Of a DNA stretch of 64,000 bases, positions 1-9,561 are shown in pieces (position 1 is the stretch's first letter; every line of letters begins with the position of its first letter). The stretch is taken from NCBI GenBank assembly GCA_021464245.1, contig JADCRB010000016.1, forward strand, positions 7,168,129 through 7,232,128, in the 5' to 3' direction. The notes under the pieces were generated by a model. The model was given only the letters and a program-made list of their open reading frames with translations, had not been told where the DNA came from and ran no database searches. A program made the position numbers and the translations under genes. The DNA comes from Carallia brachiata (taxonomy: Eukaryota > Streptophyta > Magnoliopsida > Malpighiales > Rhizophoraceae).

Positions 1-1
1 C

Positions 2-178
2 TGCCCCGAGTGGGCGCAATCGTGAGACAAGTTGGTAAATCTGAGATGCATTAGGCATAATACCTCCATTGTTGTGGAAGACTTCCTCCAAAATTTGTAA
101 TTGTGCCATGGTGGGTTGCCACCTTGTGCGGGGTGACCTTTCTTCTCCCTTGTCTTGAGGTTCTGCAACTGATTCCAT
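2..178 (-). CDS. WUSCHEL-related (WOX-like) homeodomain protein, N-terminal part, cut by window edge
   Basis: A 59-codon open frame starts with ATG at 178 and runs off the window. After a short acidic leader (MESVAEPQDKGEERS) residues 17 onward read as a WOX homeodomain: TRWQPTMAQLQILEEVFHNN, then PNASQIYQLVSRLRPLG. These match the TRWxPTxxQLxILEE start of helix 1 and the PxAxQIxxIxxxLxxxG of helix 2. The helix 1-2 loop has the length of the WUS type, which is one residue longer than in other WOX homeodomains as far as I recall. Helix 3 (the WFQN DNA-contact helix) would lie beyond position 1. A TATA box at 267-274 sits about 90 bases upstream. It lies on the sense strand downstream of the Tat integrase. 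It may be an ORF carried by the element or a host WOX gene next to it. The domain call is strong; the ownership is open. Confidence 0.75.
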   Translation of the reverse strand, partial: MESVAEPQDKGEERSPRTRWQPTMAQLQILEEVFHNNGGIMPNASQIYQLVSRLRPLGA

Positions 179-266
179 CTCTCTTGTGGCAGAGGAGCAA
201 AGTTCTTGGTATGTGGTGAAGATCGGTTGAGACTGATGCTGAGTTTCAGACTCAAACCCTCTGTCG

Positions 267-274
267 CTTTTATA
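267..274 (-). promoter_or_regulatory. TATA box of the WOX-like ORF
   Basis: On the minus strand this reads TATAAAAG, flanked by A-rich sequence. A start about 30 bases downstream would give a leader of roughly 60 bases before the ATG at 178. This suggests the ORF may have its own promoter rather than relying on the retrotransposon transcript. It is a motif match only. Confidence 0.5.
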
Positions 275-320
275 TTTTTGGGCCGTTCACAGTTTATACT
301 CATGCGGGCCAGGAGTTGGA

Positions 321-611
321 TTGGATTTTGAACTTGGGTTCTGGACGTGTCTGGAACTTGGAATTTTGGGTTTTGGTTTTTGGATTGATTGGGTCGAGTG
401 TTTGGGTTTAGACTTGGATTTTTGGATTTGGGTCGAGTGTTTGGGTTTGGATTTGGATTTTTGGATTTGGGTCGAGTGTTTGGGTTTAGACTTGGATTTT
501 GGATTTGGGTCGAGTGTTGGGTTTTGGATTTGGATTTGTGTTGGTTTGAGTTGGACTCTGAATTGGGCTCAAGTGTTTGGGTTTGGATTTTCGCTTGGTC
601 TTTCAGATCGG
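321..611. repeat. Minisatellite, period 38-39 bp
   Basis: The core GGGTCGAGTGTTTGGGTTT starts at 391, 430 and 469, and at 507 with one base missing, so the spacing is 39, 39 and 38 bases. More degenerate GGATTT/GGGTTT units continue on both sides (about 321-390 and 520-600). It lies between the pol end and the WOX-like ORF. Open frames across it are by-products of the repeat (Trp/Gly/Phe/Leu-rich) and not believable proteins. Confidence 0.85.
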
Positions 612-672
612 GACTTCGCAACTTTTTTTTTTTCTTTTTTGATTTTCTTTTTTTTTTATTTTTTTTTTTTTT

Positions 673-703
<31 letters not shown>

Positions 704-722
704 GATTTTTTCCTTTTTTTTT
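612..722. repeat. T-rich low-complexity tract (A-rich on element sense strand)
   Basis: About 110 bases of nearly pure T with occasional C, G or A. On the element's sense strand it is an A-rich tract immediately after the integrase C-terminus. A similar tract lies at the other end of gag-pol (7182-7332). Confidence 0.9.
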
Positions 723-732
723 TAAAACATAT

Positions 733-1770
733 TTACACATAATACTGTTTCAGAAATTTACCATTGATTGGGCCGATTCGGACGCCTTCTTGGTCTGACA
801 GCATGTAAGCGTTGTGAGTGTAGGCCTCCTGCACTAAGTATGGCCCGTCCCATTTGGAAGTAAGCTTGTCACCAGGCCGATGCTTCATGTTGATGGGCCG
901 TCTGCAAGAACAAGGTCTCCAACTTGAAAAGATCGAGGGCGGACCCTGCGGTTGAACGTGTTGGTGAGCCGGGCTTGGTAGCACTCAAGTTGCTGTTGTG
1001 CTTCGAGCCTCCTTTCATCGAGAGCTTCTAACTCATCCAGACGTAGGCGAGCATTCTCCTCCTGTGTGAGTCCTTCCAGAACAGCCATGCGCAGGATGGA
1101 ATCTGTGTTTCCAACGGCAGTATTGCTTCGACACCGTAGACAAGTGAGTATGGCGTCGCCTGTGTTGGAGTCCGGTAAGTTGTACGATACGCCCATAATG
1201 CCTCCGGAATTCTGTCATGCCAATCTCTTTTGGATTTAGAGACTACCTTCCGCAACAGGTTGCATAAGGTCTTGTTGAATGCTTCGGCCAAGCCATTTGC
1301 TGGGGCATTGTACATGGATGACTTGTACTGCTTGAACTTGAACTTCTCGCAGAGCTTGTCGATTAAGCTGTTGTAGAACTGCTTACCATTATCAGTGATG
1401 ATGAATCGAGGGACTCCATAGCGATAGATCAGCTGAGTCCGGATGAAATTGGCAACATGCTCCTTCTTTACCTCTCTAAGTGGAATGGCTTCAGCCCATT
1501 TTGAGAAGTAGTCGGTTGCTGCGAGGATGTACAGGTGACCCAGGGATGACTTTGGCAAGGGCCCCACTAAGTCGAGACCCCAAGCTTCAAAGGGCCAGGA
1601 TGAGACAGTTGGATGCAGTGGCTCCGGTGGTTGATGTATGTAATTGCATGAAATTGACAAGCTTGACAAGTTTTAGCAAACTCAATTGAATCACGTACCA
1701 TGGTTGGCCAGTAGTATCCCATCCTTCTGAGTTGGAAGTGCAACTTAGGCCCGATTGATGTCCGCCACAA
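733..1770 (-). pseudogene. Tat element integrase (frameshifted)
   Basis: The integrase inserts the element's cDNA into the host genome. Three parts are visible in shifting frames. First is the HHCC zinc-finger end (MGYYWPTMVRDSIEFAKTC then CQ.C, 1670-1770). Next is the DDE core (about 1090-1600), with first Asp in LDLVGPLPKSS, second Asp in IITDNGKQF and Glu in NGLAEAFNKTL. Last is a C-terminal segment with a GDLVLAD motif, then RPGDKLTSKWDGPYLVQEAY (733-960). The three acidic catalytic residues are all present. Frame changes near 1650, 1100 and 930 break the chain. There is no chromodomain, consistent with a non-chromovirus (Tat) element. Confidence 0.85.
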
Positions 1771-2033
1771 ACACCAGAATGTGCTTCAAGTGAGCCTGTT
1801 TTGCCTCTTCATTGCTAGGCAGCGAAGTAAAACTCCATCAAAAGACCTTCGATACAGAGCATCCTTGAGATATATGAAGCGGGGAGCTCGTCGTTGAATT
1901 TCTGTCTTATGACGACGATCTTCGGCAGCTTCCCGTGCTGTAGAGTCAATGATTGGTTGGCGCCAATCTCGTCCTCCGCGAGACGTACAGATACAGCGTT
2001 GGCTGCTGTAGTTTCTTCATCATCCTTCTGGCA

Positions 2034-3017
2034 CTATCCATTTCTGGCATACGGCAACAACTGTAGCCTGGATTTCTGACTTTGCAAGAGAAGTGGCCAG
2101 GTTAGCCAACGCGTCTGCCTGAGTTTTTCTCGTCGAGGCACATGCTCCAAGGTGATGCTTTCAAATTCATCCATTAGCTGTCGAGCACGTTGATGGTAAG
2201 GCGCAAGGTCCTCTTTCTTCACGTCATACAATCCTGTAAGTTGGTTGATGACGAGCTGGGAATCTCCATGGACTTCTATAGTTGGAATCTTCATATCGAC
2301 AGCCATTTGAAGACCAATGATCAAAGCCTGGTATTCAGCAACATTATTTGAACATAACTCACCGAGAATGATAGCATATGGTAGTATTTGTCGTTGAGGA
2401 GTGACAAACACTATGCCGGCACCAGCACCATCACGCCTTGCTGCACCATCAAAGAACATCGTCCATGGTGGTAGTGTCTCAATGTAAAAGACCTCTTCAT
2501 CTGGAAGATCATCTGTGAACTCCCAATCGACGGAAGGGTGATCTGCAAGGAAGTCTGCTAGAGCTTGTCCTTTGACTGCTTTTTGAGGCACGTAGACAAT
2601 GTCGTAGCTTTGTAGGATTACTGCCCACTTGGCAAGTCGTCCTGACAAGATTGGTCTAGATAAGATATATTTGACAGGATCAGCTCTGGCAATGAGACGT
2701 ACCGTGTGAGCTTGCATGTAGTGCCTCAGCTTGTCAATGGCAAAGAACAGTGCTAGACATGTCTTTTCAATGGGCGAATAACTCAGCTCCGGACCGTTTA
2801 GTGTTCTGCTCAAGTACAGGGCAACTTCCTTTCCCTGCTCGTTTTCCTGTGCAAGCAAGGCTCCCAAAGATCTTTCCTGCGCTGCAATGTAGAGAATCAA
2901 CGACTTTCCTTGAATTGGAGCACCTAGGACCGGTGGATTGGAAAGGTACTTCTTTATGCTCTCAAAGGCTTTGCTGCAAGCTTCGTCCCACTCGAAGTTG
3001 ACATCCTTCTTCATCAA
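2034..3017 (-). pseudogene. Tat element tandem RNase H domains
   Basis: This 327-codon open stretch follows the reverse transcriptase and holds two RNase H modules. The first (about 2540-2960) is the usual gypsy RNase H region, with SYSPIEKTCLALFFAIDKLR and GRLAKWAVILQSYDI. The second (about 2080-2480) is an archaeal-type RNase H with FFDGAARRDGAGAGIVF, SNNVAEYQALIIGL and VHGDSQLVINQ, giving the D-E-D catalytic set. Having both is the known signature of the Tat lineage. The frame degenerates around 2100 and joins the reverse transcriptase through a frameshift near 3020-3044. Between this block and the integrase, 1800-2030 is degraded connecting sequence. Confidence 0.88.
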
Positions 3018-3043
3018 CCGATGGAAAGGTTGACATCTCCCAG

Positions 3044-3840
3044 CTAAATTGGAGATGAAACGGCGAATGTAGCCAGCTTTCCTTGTAGACTTCGCAGCTC
3101 GTGCAGGTTTTTAGGTTCAGGCATCTTTTGAATTGCCTCAACCTTTGACTGATCAACTTCGATTCCACGATGGCGCACCACGAACCCAAGAAACTTTCCT
3201 GATGTGACACCGAATGCGCACTTGAGAGGGTTCATTTTGAGCTGATGCCTCCGAAGTCTTTCGAACACTGTCTTGAGATCCTCGAGGTGGTCTTTGCGCT
3301 TCTTAGTCTTTACAACTAAGTCATCAACATAACATTCTACAATCTTGTGCAGCATGTCATCAAAAATTTTTTGCATAGCACGTTGATAAGTGGCGCCAGC
3401 ATTTTTAATCCAAACGGCATAACTTTGTAGCAGTATATACCTTTTGGGGTGCGGAATGCTGTCAACTCCTCGTCTTCTGGTGCCATTCTGATTTGGTTAT
3501 AGCCTGAAGAACCATCCATGAAGACAATGCTTCGTGACCCGTTGTTGCATCGACTGTGATCTCCGTTATGGGCAATGGAAAGTCATCTTTCGGGCAGGCC
3601 TTTAAGATCTCGAAAATCAACACATACCCTCAACTGTCCATTCTTCTTTCTTACCGGGACAATGTTGGCAATCCACGTTGGGTAGGTGACCTCTCGGATG
3701 AAGCCATTGATCAGCTTGTTCACCTCCTCCTCGATTTGTGGAATGAGTTCCGGGCGGAACCGTCGTTGTGGCTGCTTGACAGAACGAACACCCTTCTTTA
3801 CTGCTAGACGATGCACCGCAATTTTGGGTCAAGTCCAGGC
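3044..3840 (-). pseudogene. Tat element reverse transcriptase (frameshifted)
   Basis: Reverse transcriptase copies the element RNA into DNA in the virus-like particle. Visible blocks in order on the minus strand are: the N-terminal motif IEEEVNKLINGFIREVTYPT with RVCVDFRDL (about 3600-3750); DGSSGYNQIRMAPEDEEL and TPKGIYCYKVMPFGLK (about 3400-3510); and the active-site motif CYVDDLVVKT followed by HQLKMNPLKCAFGV (about 3200-3340). The YVDD active site is intact. At least three frame changes (near 3810, 3590 and 3390) interrupt it, so the copy is dead. Confidence 0.88.
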
Positions 3841-4480
3841 ATTTCTTTGTAACTCCATGCGAACACGTCCCTGTATTGACTTAATACCTGAACATATTCT
3901 TGCTCTTCTTCTGCAGTAAGTAAAGCACTTACAAATGTAGGTCGAGGATCTTCCGGAGAGCCAAGATTGACCTCCTTGAGTTCATCAACAGTTGCTTGGC
4001 CACCATCTTCAAGTTCCGGGGGAGCCTCCTTCACTTCACCATCTGATGAGTCGGAATCAGCCTCCTCGCTAATTGTGACATGAAATGCAGAACCTCTGAC
4101 TTCACCTTCTTTGTTTGACTGGATAAGCCTGTCTTGTTTGGTGGTGGTGGTGATGGCACGTGCATCAGCTGCTCGGCTTCGGCTCTTTAGCGTGATCCGC
4201 ACAGGTGACTTCTCCTGATAGCCTAAGCCAGGTCGGGACTGTGATGTTTGAGAAGCGGCGCCATGTGTGGACGGCAGCGTACCCATTGTGCTCGGGTTTG
4301 AGAAGTCATAGCCCGCCTTTGCCAAAAGCTTGTATGCATTAGGATCAAATCCTTCATGTGTTCTTCTTTCTGGAAGTGAGCCGCCTTCGACTGCCCCCGT
4401 GTGTGGTTTGACGAAGCCTTTTAATGGTTTTGAAGACAAAACCGGCTCAATCTTTGGTATCGGCAGAGTGTAAGTCTCCT

Positions 4481-5170
4481 TCAGGTTGTGCAGCTCCTTT
4501 GTTTTGGGTTGGCTATGACCTTGCTCCTGTTTAAGATCAATACAATAAGAGAAAGGGGGTTGACCTTCTGAGCGTCGTGACTTCGGCACATAGCGTAGGA
4601 CTGGAGTGGAGCTTGAAGATGCAACATCCTTCGGACGAGTTCAGCAGGCTGTGGCAGCTTTTCATTTGTTGGAGCCTGGGTTGGGCATTGGCAGGTTCTT
4701 CGACAGCTTTTCCCTTTTTGTGGATGCCCCCAGTCCAAGTAGCTTTTGATGGAATGATCTCCGGATTGTCTGTGTCGGTAGAAGACTGCATCCGCCAAAT
4801 GTGATTCAGCATCATCGAACGGCTTTAAGTCAGCATTGACCTTTTGAACGCCACCATTGTAGTACTTGAAGCACTGATGCAGGCTTGAGAGCACAACTCC
4901 ATTTCCATGAATCCACGGTCGTCCTAGCAACATCTTATATGTGGTACGTGCATCAATCACGTGAAATAGAGTGCTAGAAGTGAGATTACCGATAGTTAGC
5001 TCCAAGCGAATCATCCCAATTGCTTTCTGTCCTCCTTGATTAAAGCCATGAATCATCAAGCGGCTGTCTGATAATTCATCAATGCCGATGCCGAGCTCCT
5101 TTATGGTGGATTTTGGGATAATATTGACTGCTGAGCCATCGTCGATCAGAATACGTCGACCTTCTGTTCT
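4481..5170 (-). pseudogene. Tat element aspartic protease region
   Basis: The retropepsin-like protease would cut the Gag-Pol polyprotein. On the minus strand the active-site segment reads ILIDDGSAVNIIPKS (about 5105-5160), with D-D-G-S in the position of the usual DTGS. It is followed by SRLMIHGFNQGG and the flap/C-terminal signature YKMLLGRPWIHGNGVVLSS (about 4890-4940), typical of plant gypsy proteases. A long linker with charged and Pro-rich sequence follows (3804-4589) before the reverse transcriptase. That linker ends in YRDVFAWSYKEMPGLDP, the classic lead-in to gypsy RT. The protein is out of frame in several places. Confidence 0.8.
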
Positions 5171-5559
5171 CTCACATAGCCTGATACATACAGCGGCCGA
5201 TTGTGGGGTTTGGACCCCAGCAGGAGATCCTCATCTGAAAATGAGATAGCAGAGTAACATCCGACGTGATTTTGGTCCGTGTTGCTCCGCTGAGTTAGAA
5301 TCATTGATGGCTGAGATTCAGCTGAGGTCTGAGAGTATTGCTGACTTGATTTTGCCACACTTCTGTTGATTGCAAAGCTATAAACAGCTGAGGGTTAGCG
5401 AGAAGGGTTTGGAGAGCTTCATATACCTTCTCCGTTGTCGACTTTTTGTTGTCGAGCGGCTCCTCCTTACGGTGTGTCACTCTTCTGATGGTTTTGAAGT
5501 GATGGTGGTCTGGTTTGCCGAGGTTATGCCTTCCTGGTCCAGAATGATTTTATTCTGGC

Positions 5560-7161
5560 TTTGAGCTTCATGATTAGCTCCTTCAGGACGAAACACTTTC
5601 GGTTGGATGACTTACTATCCGGTGATATTTGCAGAATCTCGGATCGCTGACTCGATCCTTTTCATTCGGCCGCTTGCACTCTGGGAGTTCGATCAGCTTC
5701 GCCTCCAAGAGTTGTTCAAGAATGTCGGGGACGTCTGAGTCGGGGAATGGATACTGCTTCTGCCAACTCTCGCAATGTCACCTTCCGCCTTTCCTGTTGT
5801 TTTGGCTGAGTTATTTGGGTCGGAGGATTTACCTTAGCTTTGGCGCCCACTTTTACTGGTGCGGCTTCAACAGTCATCACTTCTTTCCTTTTCCGGAGCT
5901 GTTGGGTTTCTTAATCTCCCTTCTGCCCCCTTGCTGGTCCAACTGGATGGGAACCGTGCCTCCGGAAGTCTGGATGCTTATCTCCATATCATGTGCGCGG
6001 GTCGCCAGTTCTTCGAAGTTCGGGGTTTGACACCCTGCAGGATGTATAACAGCTCCCAATGCATTCCCTGGATGCACATCTCCACGGCAGAAGTCTCCGT
6101 CAGGCGATCTTTGCAGTCCAAGCTGAGGGCACGCCATCTGTTGATGTATTCGACAACGGGCTCTCCTTTCTTTGTTTGGTGCTGGTAAGCTCCATCATAC
6201 TTACCGTCCTTCGAGTGCTGAAAAATCTGTTGAGGAACTCTCGTTGTAGCTGTTCCCAACTGTCGATCGATTCTGGTTCAAGATTTATGAACCAGGTGAA
6301 AGCGGTCTCCCTGAGTGAACGAACAAACTGCTTCACCAAGAGATCTCCATAAGTCCCTGCGTTGTTGCAGGTTTCAACGAAGTGGGCGATGTGCTGTTTG
6401 GGATCGCCTCGTCCGTCGAATTGTTGAAATTTGGGCGGCTGGTAGCCCAAGGGCATGTTGAGACTTTCGATCCGTCTGGTGTACGGTTTGACGTACATCT
6501 GTGATCCTTGGAAGGATGTAGCTTGTTGCAGTCGGATCGTATTGGCTATCATTTCCTGCAATTGTTGAACAGATAGCGAAGCTACAGAATTTGAGGGTGG
6601 CAGCTGTGTAGAACTACCTGGTCGCTTTTCTGCAGGGAAGACGTCGGCTGGTGTGGCTTCTGGAGTGAAACCGGGTGGATATGGTTGCTCCTCGCGGATT
6701 CGGGATCAACTTGGATCGGGGCTTTTCCTTTGAGAGCGCGATCTGTTGATCTTTTTCCTCCACGACTCTGATCAGCTGCAAAATTTTTCTCCAATTCTGA
6801 AATCTTTCCTCTGCTGGTTGTGTTGGTCATCATGACGGCAACAGATGAGGCTCCGGAAAGACTGGGGAGAGAAATCTTCTGATTCTTCTGTGTGATCGGA
6901 TTTTGTTGAGCAGGCTTCGTCGTGTTGCCCCCGACTTCGATCGGGGTGGATGATCGACTCCTCCATGCGGCAAGAGAGTCAGGGGAGAGATCCTGTTGTG
7001 CGAGCTGTGGACTCTCCATTTCGATATTTTGTCGGGTTTGGACGGCAAGAAATTGTGTCCGTCCCCGGGTTTCTGGACCTGCGTACCCAGGTAGGGTAGT
7101 TGATGCAGGCAATGGAGCCGTTGCCTTCTTGTGGTAGCAGTTGTACTCTTTTCGGTGCCAT
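5560..7161 (-). pseudogene. Tat element gag (capsid/nucleocapsid), frameshifted
   Basis: Gag forms the particle and packages RNA. A plausible start is ATG at 7161 (MAPKRVQLLPQEG). The variable N-terminal part (about 6580-7160) is Ser/Gln/Pro-rich and low in conservation. The Retrotrans_gag domain spans about 5980-6480, with PKFQQFDGRGDPKQHIAHFV, FVRSLRETAFTWFINL and SWEQLQREFLNRFF, then GEPVVEYINRWRALSLDCKD after a frame change near 6200. At about 5590-5640 a zinc-knuckle-like CKYHRIVSHPTE..KCFVLKELI is readable across a frameshift. All domains are recognisable but the reading frame is broken. Confidence 0.82.
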
Positions 7162-7181
7162 TTGATGTGCTGAACACCTGT

Positions 7182-7241
7182 AAAATTTTTTTTTTTTTTT
7201 TTTACTTTTTTTTTTTACTTTTTTTTACTTTTTTTTTTACT

Positions 7242-7293
<52 letters not shown>

Positions 7294-7332
7294 TTTTTCT
7301 CTCGGCTCCCCTTTTACCTCTTTTTTTTTTTT
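7182..7332. repeat. T-rich low-complexity tract between gag and PBS
   Basis: About 150 bases of T runs broken by AC and a short CTCGGCTCCCC island. On the element's sense strand it is an A-rich leader between the primer-binding site and gag. It mirrors the A-rich tract after the integrase. Confidence 0.9.
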
Positions 7333-7358
7333 AAGGAACAAGAGATGGGAGGTGAAGT

Positions 7359-7376
7359 GTCCCACCGAGCGTGCCA
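7359..7376 (-). promoter_or_regulatory. Primer-binding site of the Tat element
   Basis: Six bases inside the 5' LTR the minus strand reads TGGCACGCTCGGTGGGAC. It begins with TGG, as expected for pairing with a tRNA CCA end. I could not assign the tRNA with certainty; it differs from the common Asp-tRNA and initiator-Met sites. Confidence 0.7.
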
Positions 7377-8032
7377 AAAATTTGTAAAGCGTAAATTTCG
7401 AGCTAAAACAATTAAACTCGAAAATACAAAAATAAATTACAAATAAAAATTGTAAAATAAAAGAAAATTTACGTGGGGTCGATCTCCGTAGATCCTCCGA
7501 TTAGTGTTCCTTTTTTGACTCCGTCAAGGGCTGCACGAGCTTGATCTTGACAGAAATAATTTCCACAGCTTTTTCTTGAACTGGGTAGACTGAAACTGGA
7601 TCTGATTTGGACGTTTTACTACGGTTAAGAACCGCAGAGACCTGATCTGAGCTATTGACTTAATTTCACCGAGGGTCGAAGGACTTGTTCTCGGATGAGT
7701 TGCCTGGATTTTGCTGAGGGCCGTATGAGGTTTAATCCCAGCCGGATTTGTAGTAATTTGATATTTTTAGATCTATATTCTCAAAAATTCAGATCTAGAG
7801 CGATCCGATAATATAAACCTAAAAATAATTTTAGAAATGGAAACAACAAATTTTTTGGGGCTTACCCCTAAAATATCTCTCAAAAAGGAGTAGGAGTATA
7901 CTGCAGAGTAAAGCACGTAAGAAATGAGAAATTTTCTTGAGAGGTTTTCAAAATTTTCTTTTTCTCCCAAATTCTCTGGATTTTCCTGTTTACAGATTTA
8001 CTGAATGTATTTTGAACTGAGGGGCAGGGGCC

Positions 8033-8040
8033 TATTTATA
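8033..8040 (-). promoter_or_regulatory. LTR promoter TATA box
   Basis: The minus strand reads TATAAATA within the LTR, downstream of the palindromic U3 and upstream of R/U5. This is the expected position for the element's RNA polymerase II promoter. Confidence 0.65.
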
Positions 8041-8044
8041 GGGT

Positions 8045-8215
8045 TCCTTTCCCATGTGAACATCACATGGGAAAGGAATCTTTTTTGGAAATAAATTTCT
8101 TTGGCCGGCGTTGCCAATTCAAAATTGGCAACGCCGGCCATTGAATTCAATGAATTCATTCAATGGCAATTGAATTCATTGAATTCAATGGCCATTGAAT
8201 TCATTGAATTCAATT
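8045..8215. repeat. Three stacked palindromes in the LTR U3
   Basis: A perfect 15-bp inverted repeat (8045-8059 with 8063-8077, 3-base loop) is followed by a perfect 17-bp inverted repeat (8103-8119 with 8123-8139, 3-base loop). Then comes a head-to-head palindrome with 24-bp arms meeting at GGCC (8168-8191 with 8192-8215, one mismatch), built from repeated TGAATTCA units. Such DNA can form hairpins or cruciforms. Confidence 0.9.
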
Positions 8216-8237
8216 ATTTTTTTTTTCTTTGTTTACA

Positions 8238-9561
8238 GTCAATAAAACAAAATAATATATTAATGTCCATTTATAACAATTTGTTTTATTACAAAATAAA
8301 ATATTTCTAAAATTAGATATAAAAATTAAAAAAATTATTCAAATAATTTAAAAAATGAATAGAAACCAAATTAATGAAATAATTTTTTCATTATTTTTTG
8401 CGTTAACATTGCAAATGAGAAGATTAAAAAAAAAACTTCATTTAAAGTACGTGAGAAAGCAAAAGAAACAGTAGTGGAACATAAGGAGGAAAAAAAAGAA
8501 AAAAAAAAGCAATATCTTTCAAACCTTAACGAAGGCAGGGGAAGAAAAAAAACAAACAAATGCAACAAATGCGTCGGGTAAGGCTCAGACAAGAGACAAA
8601 TGAAGGGGGGCAATGCTAACTTGCCGCTAGATTAGGCTAGTAAGTTGGTTCTTTTCTTTCTTTGATCTATATTAATTTAAAAAGTCAATACAAGGCACTT
8701 ATTCATTGGATCTATCTCTATTTGTGAGATGAGTATGATCGTACGATTCTACCAATTCCACAACTCATATCGCAATTTTGTAATGATTTTACTGAAAAGA
8801 AATTTTTCAAGTGATTTGAATCGTTGGCCTTGAGTGGGATCATAGGATTGCACGATCTTACGATCCATATCACGATTTTAACAGCCATGTTTTCACAACA
8901 AGGCTATCTCAATAATTCAAATTTGTGAGATTATGATGGAGTAACATATTTACAACACTAAAGTTTACCCTTCAAAATAAATATATGTATATAATAAATA
9001 AAAAATTATATACATTAAAAATATATGTTTATATGATATACAAAAACAAAATAGTGTATATATGTATTGAATATATATTTATTGTATTTATATATAAGAA
9101 AATATTAAACAATAACTTATTTTCTTAAATAAAAATTTAATTTCAAAAGTAAAATTACATTTTCTATATTTGGTTTAGTTTGAGTTTGAGTTTAGGTCAT
9201 TTTAGATTCGAGTTGATCGGATTAAGTTACATTTGGGTCACATTACATTTCATTCTAGTTTTAAGGGACGAGTTAGGATCTACCCATCATATTGAATCAG
9301 AATTCAACACCTAAAGTGTGTTCAAGTTTCAACATGTGTTAAATGTTTTTTTTTTTTTGGTCTAAATATTGTTACAGGATTCTTATGTTATACTTTTGAT
9401 TGAGTTTCAGAGACTCACTCCTCTAGGGAATGAAAGTTTCAAAAAAGCAACAATTTGATGCACTTTTTATTTCCAGCGAAAAACTTGCAAGGATATATCC
9501 ACCTGCAAAATGCAAGTCACGTGTGAAATGAAAGGTCCACGTTTGTTAAACCTAACACTAA
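8238..9561. other. AT-rich intergenic DNA
   Basis: No coding region recognised. It holds AT-rich sequence with repeated statements of GATTTGAATCG-like and TTACATTT-like words and no clear terminal repeats. The short open frames have no family resemblance. Confidence 0.6.

Larger units (their letters stand above)
1..8237 (-). mobile_element. Ty3/gypsy LTR retrotransposon, Tat clade, partial at window edge
   Basis: Reading on the minus strand the order is 5' LTR, primer-binding site, A-rich leader, gag, protease, reverse transcriptase, two successive RNase H domains, integrase, A-rich tract, minisatellite, then a WOX-like ORF that runs off the window. The second RNase H, downstream of the ordinary one, is the known hallmark of the Tat lineage (Ogre, Retand and relatives), which also often carries extra ORFs outside gag-pol. 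No chromodomain is seen after the integrase. The reading frame is broken many times, so this copy cannot make its own proteins, but most catalytic motifs remain readable, suggesting a fairly young death. The 3' LTR is not in the window, so the element's left boundary, its second target-site copy and its age cannot be determined here. Confidence 0.9.
7383..8237 (-). repeat. 5' LTR of the Tat element (855 bp)
   Basis: The boundaries are set by perfect 6-bp terminal inverted repeats: TGTAAA at 7383 and TTTACA ending at 8237. The inner edge is next to the primer-binding site. A minus-strand TATA box lies at 8033-8040. U3 (8045-8237) is unusually palindromic. The five bases after the LTR (8238-8242, GTCAA) would be the target duplication, but its partner is outside the window. 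Confidence 0.85.

Noticed and set aside
321..742. Two overlapping plus-strand open frames rich in Phe, Gly, Trp and Leu
   Set aside because: They are produced by the 39-bp minisatellite and the T-rich tract; no protein-like composition.
7131..7334. Phe-rich plus-strand open frame
   Set aside because: Translation of poly-T next to the primer-binding site.
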